A DNA stretch of 64,000 nucleotides from Candidatus Eiseniibacteriota bacterium (lineage in GTDB: Bacteria; Eisenbacteria; RBG-16-71-46; CAIMUX01): contig JADJQY010000009.1 of the NCBI GenBank assembly GCA_016712505.1, forward strand, positions 124,001 to 188,000. The letters are read 5' to 3'. A program made the position numbers and the translations under genes. Shown piece by piece: positions 61,880 to 64,000 of the stretch (the stretch's first letter is position 1; the number at the start of each line of letters is the position of its first letter). The notes under the pieces were generated by a model, which had not been told where the DNA came from, searched no databases, and worked only from the letters and a program-made list of their open reading frames with translations.

Positions 61880-63979
61880 ATGAGTCTGACGCTACGGTCG
61901 GGTCGCCGCGGCTTCTCGCGAGCCTTGCGCTTCGCCGGCGCCTTCCTCCAGATCTGCCTCGTACTTGCTTCGCTCGGAGGAGTTGCGCATGCCCACGCCC
62001 CGCGGGGCGAGGAACTGGCCCGGCTGGACGCGCTCCTGCGCGAACATCCTCAAGATGTTGACCTCAGGTTGCGCCGGGCGGGGCTGCGGATCGAGGTTGG
62101 ATTCCTGGACGGGGCCACCTCCGACCTCCTGTGGGCCGGAATGGGCGATCCGGGCCGGATCGAGGTGCCGGTGGGCCGATTAGCGGTCGCCCTGGGGTAC
62201 GGCGATCCGGGGCGTGGGGTCGAGGCGCTGGAGTCCTATCGCGCCGCACACCCCGAACGGGCGGGAGAGCTGCAACGCCGCGTCCTGGCCGTGCTCGACG
62301 AGCTGGAACTGGGCGGGATCTCTTCCGCGCTCACCGGCGACCTCCGTCGCGCGGTGGGAAGCTGGAAGTGTGACGCGGCTTCCGAGGGCAGCGGGGCAGG
62401 CCTCCCTGGTGGCGGCACGGATCGCGCCAGGTCCGCTGGCCCGGCCGCGCTGGTGATCCGCGGCCCGTACGTGATGTCGACTGCGACCAGCTCGACCGTG
62501 GTGCGGTGGCGCACCGATCTGCCGACCGACAGTTGGGTCCGGTACGGCGTGACCCCCGGAGATCTGTCCCTCACGGCCAGCGACCCGACCGAGAGCACGG
62601 AACACGAGATCACGGTCATGGGGCTGGTCGCGAACACGCGCTACTATTTCTCCGTCGGCACGAGCGTGGAGCCGCTGAGCGGCGGCGACCAGTTCACCTA
62701 CTTCCAGTCCGCACCCGTGGCCCAGTCCGCGCATACGACCCGCGCTTGGATCCTGGGCGATTCGGGCGGAGCGGACTACAAAGCGCGTGCGGTGCGGAAC
62801 GCATTTCTGCAATGGAACGCCAACGCTCCAATCGACTTCATGCTGCTGCTGGGGGACAACGCCTACGACGCCGGAACCGATGCGCAGTATCAGGCCGCGC
62901 TGTTCGACATGTATCCATCGACCTTGCGCTCCACGACGCTCTGGACCACCCGGGGCAACCACGATGTGCTCTACAGCGGGAGCGGAAACGACTACTACGA
63001 TCTCTTTACCTTGCCGCGCCAAGGGCAGTGCGGCGGGCAGCCGTCGTTCTCCGAGGCGTACTACGCTTACGACTGGGGAAATGCGCACTTCGTTTGTCTG
63101 GACTCAGAGGGATCGAGTCGTGCCCCCGGCGGTTCAATGGCCACCTGGCTGCAGCAGGACCTCGCACAGAACGAGCGAGACTGGACCATCTGCTACTGGC
63201 ACCATCCGCCGTACACCCACGGATCGCACGACTCGGACGACCCGACCGATTCCGGCGGACGGATGACGGAGATGCGCGCGAACATCCTGCCGATCCTCGA
63301 TTCGTTCGGGGTCGACCTGGTCCTCTGCGGCCACAGCCACAGCTACGAACGGTCGTTTTTGATCGACGGTCACTACGGAGTTTCCTCGACCTTCGAGCCT
63401 TCGATGATCATCGACGGAGGGAACGGGAACCCCGCGGTCGACGGTCCCTACGAGAAGGGTCCGCTCGGCATGAATCCACACCTGGGGATCGTCTACGGAA
63501 CGATGGGCTCTTCCTCGCGTCTGGGGGACGGGACCTTCGACCATCCGGTCATGGTCACGTCACAGCGCAGGCTGGGATCCGAGCTGCTCGAGATCGATGG
63601 GGATCAGCTCCAGATGTGGTTCGTCGATACCCTGGGGGTGGTGCGCGACCGATTCGCCATGGTGAAGCACGGCGCGTCGCAGGCGGGTGGCGCTCCCACC
63701 GAGCCTGCTGGTCCGGCGGGGGGCGAGCCGAATCCCTTCCGTCAGACGACCGCACTGCGCTTCGAACTTCCCAGCGGGGGAGTCGCGCGGGTGCGGCTGC
63801 TGGACTCGGGCGGGCGGGTGATCCGGAGCTTGGCCGCCGAGGTGCGTGCGGCGGGGGAGTGGATCGTTGCCTGGGACGGGCGGGACGACGCAGGCCGGAC
63901 GACTCCCCCGGGGGTCTACTTCGCCGTGCTCGAGACCCCGGAGCTACGCGATACTCGAAAGCTGGTGCGGACCCGCTAG
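61880..63979 (+). CDS. Secreted purple-acid-phosphatase-like metallophosphoesterase with TPR-like N-terminus and sorting domain
   Basis: The 699-residue protein starts at ATG 61880 with GGAG about 12 bases ahead; the signal peptide ends near 'VAHA'. Residues about 40-165 are TPR-like helices ('ARLDALLREHPQDVDLRLRR'). 'IRGPYVMSTATSSTVVRWRT' opens the Fn3 domain of purple acid phosphatases (about 195-285). The metallophosphoesterase domain carries the metal motifs 'WILGDSGG', 'LLLGDNAYDAG', 'TTRGNHDVLY', 'YWHHPPYTHGSH' and 'VLCGHSHSYERS'. The end ('GEPNPFRQTTALRFEL', 'LLDSGGRVIRSL', 'VAWDGRDDAGRTTPPGVYF') is the sorting module. It should be a dimetal phosphatase or phosphodiesterase acting outside the cell. 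It ends 21 bases before the window edge. Confidence 0.9.
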   Translation: MSLTLRSGRRGFSRALRFAGAFLQICLVLASLGGVAHAHAPRGEELARLDALLREHPQDVDLRLRRAGLRIEVGFLDGATSDLLWAGMGDPGRIEVPVGRLAVALGYGDPGRGVEALESYRAAHPERAGELQRRVLAVLDELELGGISSALTGDLRRAVGSWKCDAASEGSGAGLPGGGTDRARSAGPAALVIRGPYVMSTATSSTVVRWRTDLPTDSWVRYGVTPGDLSLTASDPTESTEHEITVMGLVANTRYYFSVGTSVEPLSGGDQFTYFQSAPVAQSAHTTRAWILGDSGGADYKARAVRNAFLQWNANAPIDFMLLLGDNAYDAGTDAQYQAALFDMYPSTLRSTTLWTTRGNHDVLYSGSGNDYYDLFTLPRQGQCGGQPSFSEAYYAYDWGNAHFVCLDSEGSSRAPGGSMATWLQQDLAQNERDWTICYWHHPPYTHGSHDSDDPTDSGGRMTEMRANILPILDSFGVDLVLCGHSHSYERSFLIDGHYGVSSTFEPSMIIDGGNGNPAVDGPYEKGPLGMNPHLGIVYGTMGSSSRLGDGTFDHPVMVTSQRRLGSELLEIDGDQLQMWFVDTLGVVRDRFAMVKHGASQAGGAPTEPAGPAGGEPNPFRQTTALRFELPSGGVARVRLLDSGGRVIRSLAAEVRAAGEWIVAWDGRDDAGRTTPPGVYFAVLETPELRDTRKLVRTR

Positions 63980-64000
63980 TCTGCCGCGACGCCTACTCCA

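Overview
The window is high-GC bacterial DNA, roughly two-thirds G+C by eye, densely coding on both strands, with Shine-Dalgarno-like GGAGG motifs ahead of many starts. Nine secreted proteins end in the same roughly 80-100 residue module: PNPF/PNP, then a strand with '(I/L)(F/Y)DxxGR', then 'WDGRDDxGxxxxxGVYFxR(L/V)', ending in a basic tail. This is the FlgD-like / type IX-like C-terminal sorting domain typical of the FCB group. Together with many Ser/Thr kinases, ECF sigma factors and secreted lipoproteins, it suggests an uncultured FCB-type lineage such as Candidatus Eisenbacteria (Eiseniibacteriota). That placement is an inference from protein style. No rRNA, tRNA or marker gene confirms it, and no CRISPR array, insertion sequence or phage gene was seen.

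Layout. 1-2033: end of an unknown protein, a decayed glycosyltransferase, and a Reeler-domain protein with a sorting tail. 2041-5790: a very large kinase/ATPase/TPR regulator and a DUF4143-type ATPase remnant. 5813-20562: mostly exported proteins (SGNH hydrolase lipoprotein, giant Gly-rich and Cys-repeat lipoprotein, beta-helix protein, zinc phospholipase C-like protein, beta-propeller protein, lamin-tail/PHP protein) plus a CHASE-PAS histidine kinase. 20691-24440: cysteine synthase, an M20 peptidase without its dimerisation domain, and a VOC-ArsR-SRPBCC operon with a palindromic operator candidate. 24572-31252: MauG-like peroxidase, orphan oxidase subunit III, DUF1801 protein with a histone-like tail, two rhodaneses, and a GT-C mannosyltransferase. 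31362-40002: two unknown exported proteins, a copper module (PCuAC and SCO1, divergent from a TonB-dependent receptor), and a GEVED-containing subtilase. 40074-49716: an ECF sigma-kinase pair, a sialidase-like propeller protein, a cytochrome c, and an operon of ECF sigma, membrane anti-sigma and secreted TPR-CHAT protease. 49888-53903: pirin with a Tat signal, a nucleotidyltransferase, and a coupled pair of a TIGR04222-type membrane protein with a Gly/Cys tail and a DUF692 (MNIO) enzyme. 53948-63979: a frameshifted ArsR gene, a second ECF-kinase pair, a PHB-depolymerase-like lipoprotein, a zinc-ribbon membrane kinase, and a purple-acid-phosphatase-like protein with a sorting tail.

The genes divide into an outward-facing set (surface or secreted enzymes and binding proteins) and a regulatory set (four Ser/Thr kinases, one histidine kinase, three ECF sigma factors, one anti-sigma factor, two ArsR repressors). 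The two most system-like arrangements are the MNIO/Gly-Cys-tail pair, which resembles a post-translational cysteine-modification unit, and the sigma/anti-sigma/CHAT operon, which resembles protease-linked envelope signalling. Five otherwise good genes carry single-base frameshifts and one an in-frame stop. These may be assembly errors or genuine decay.
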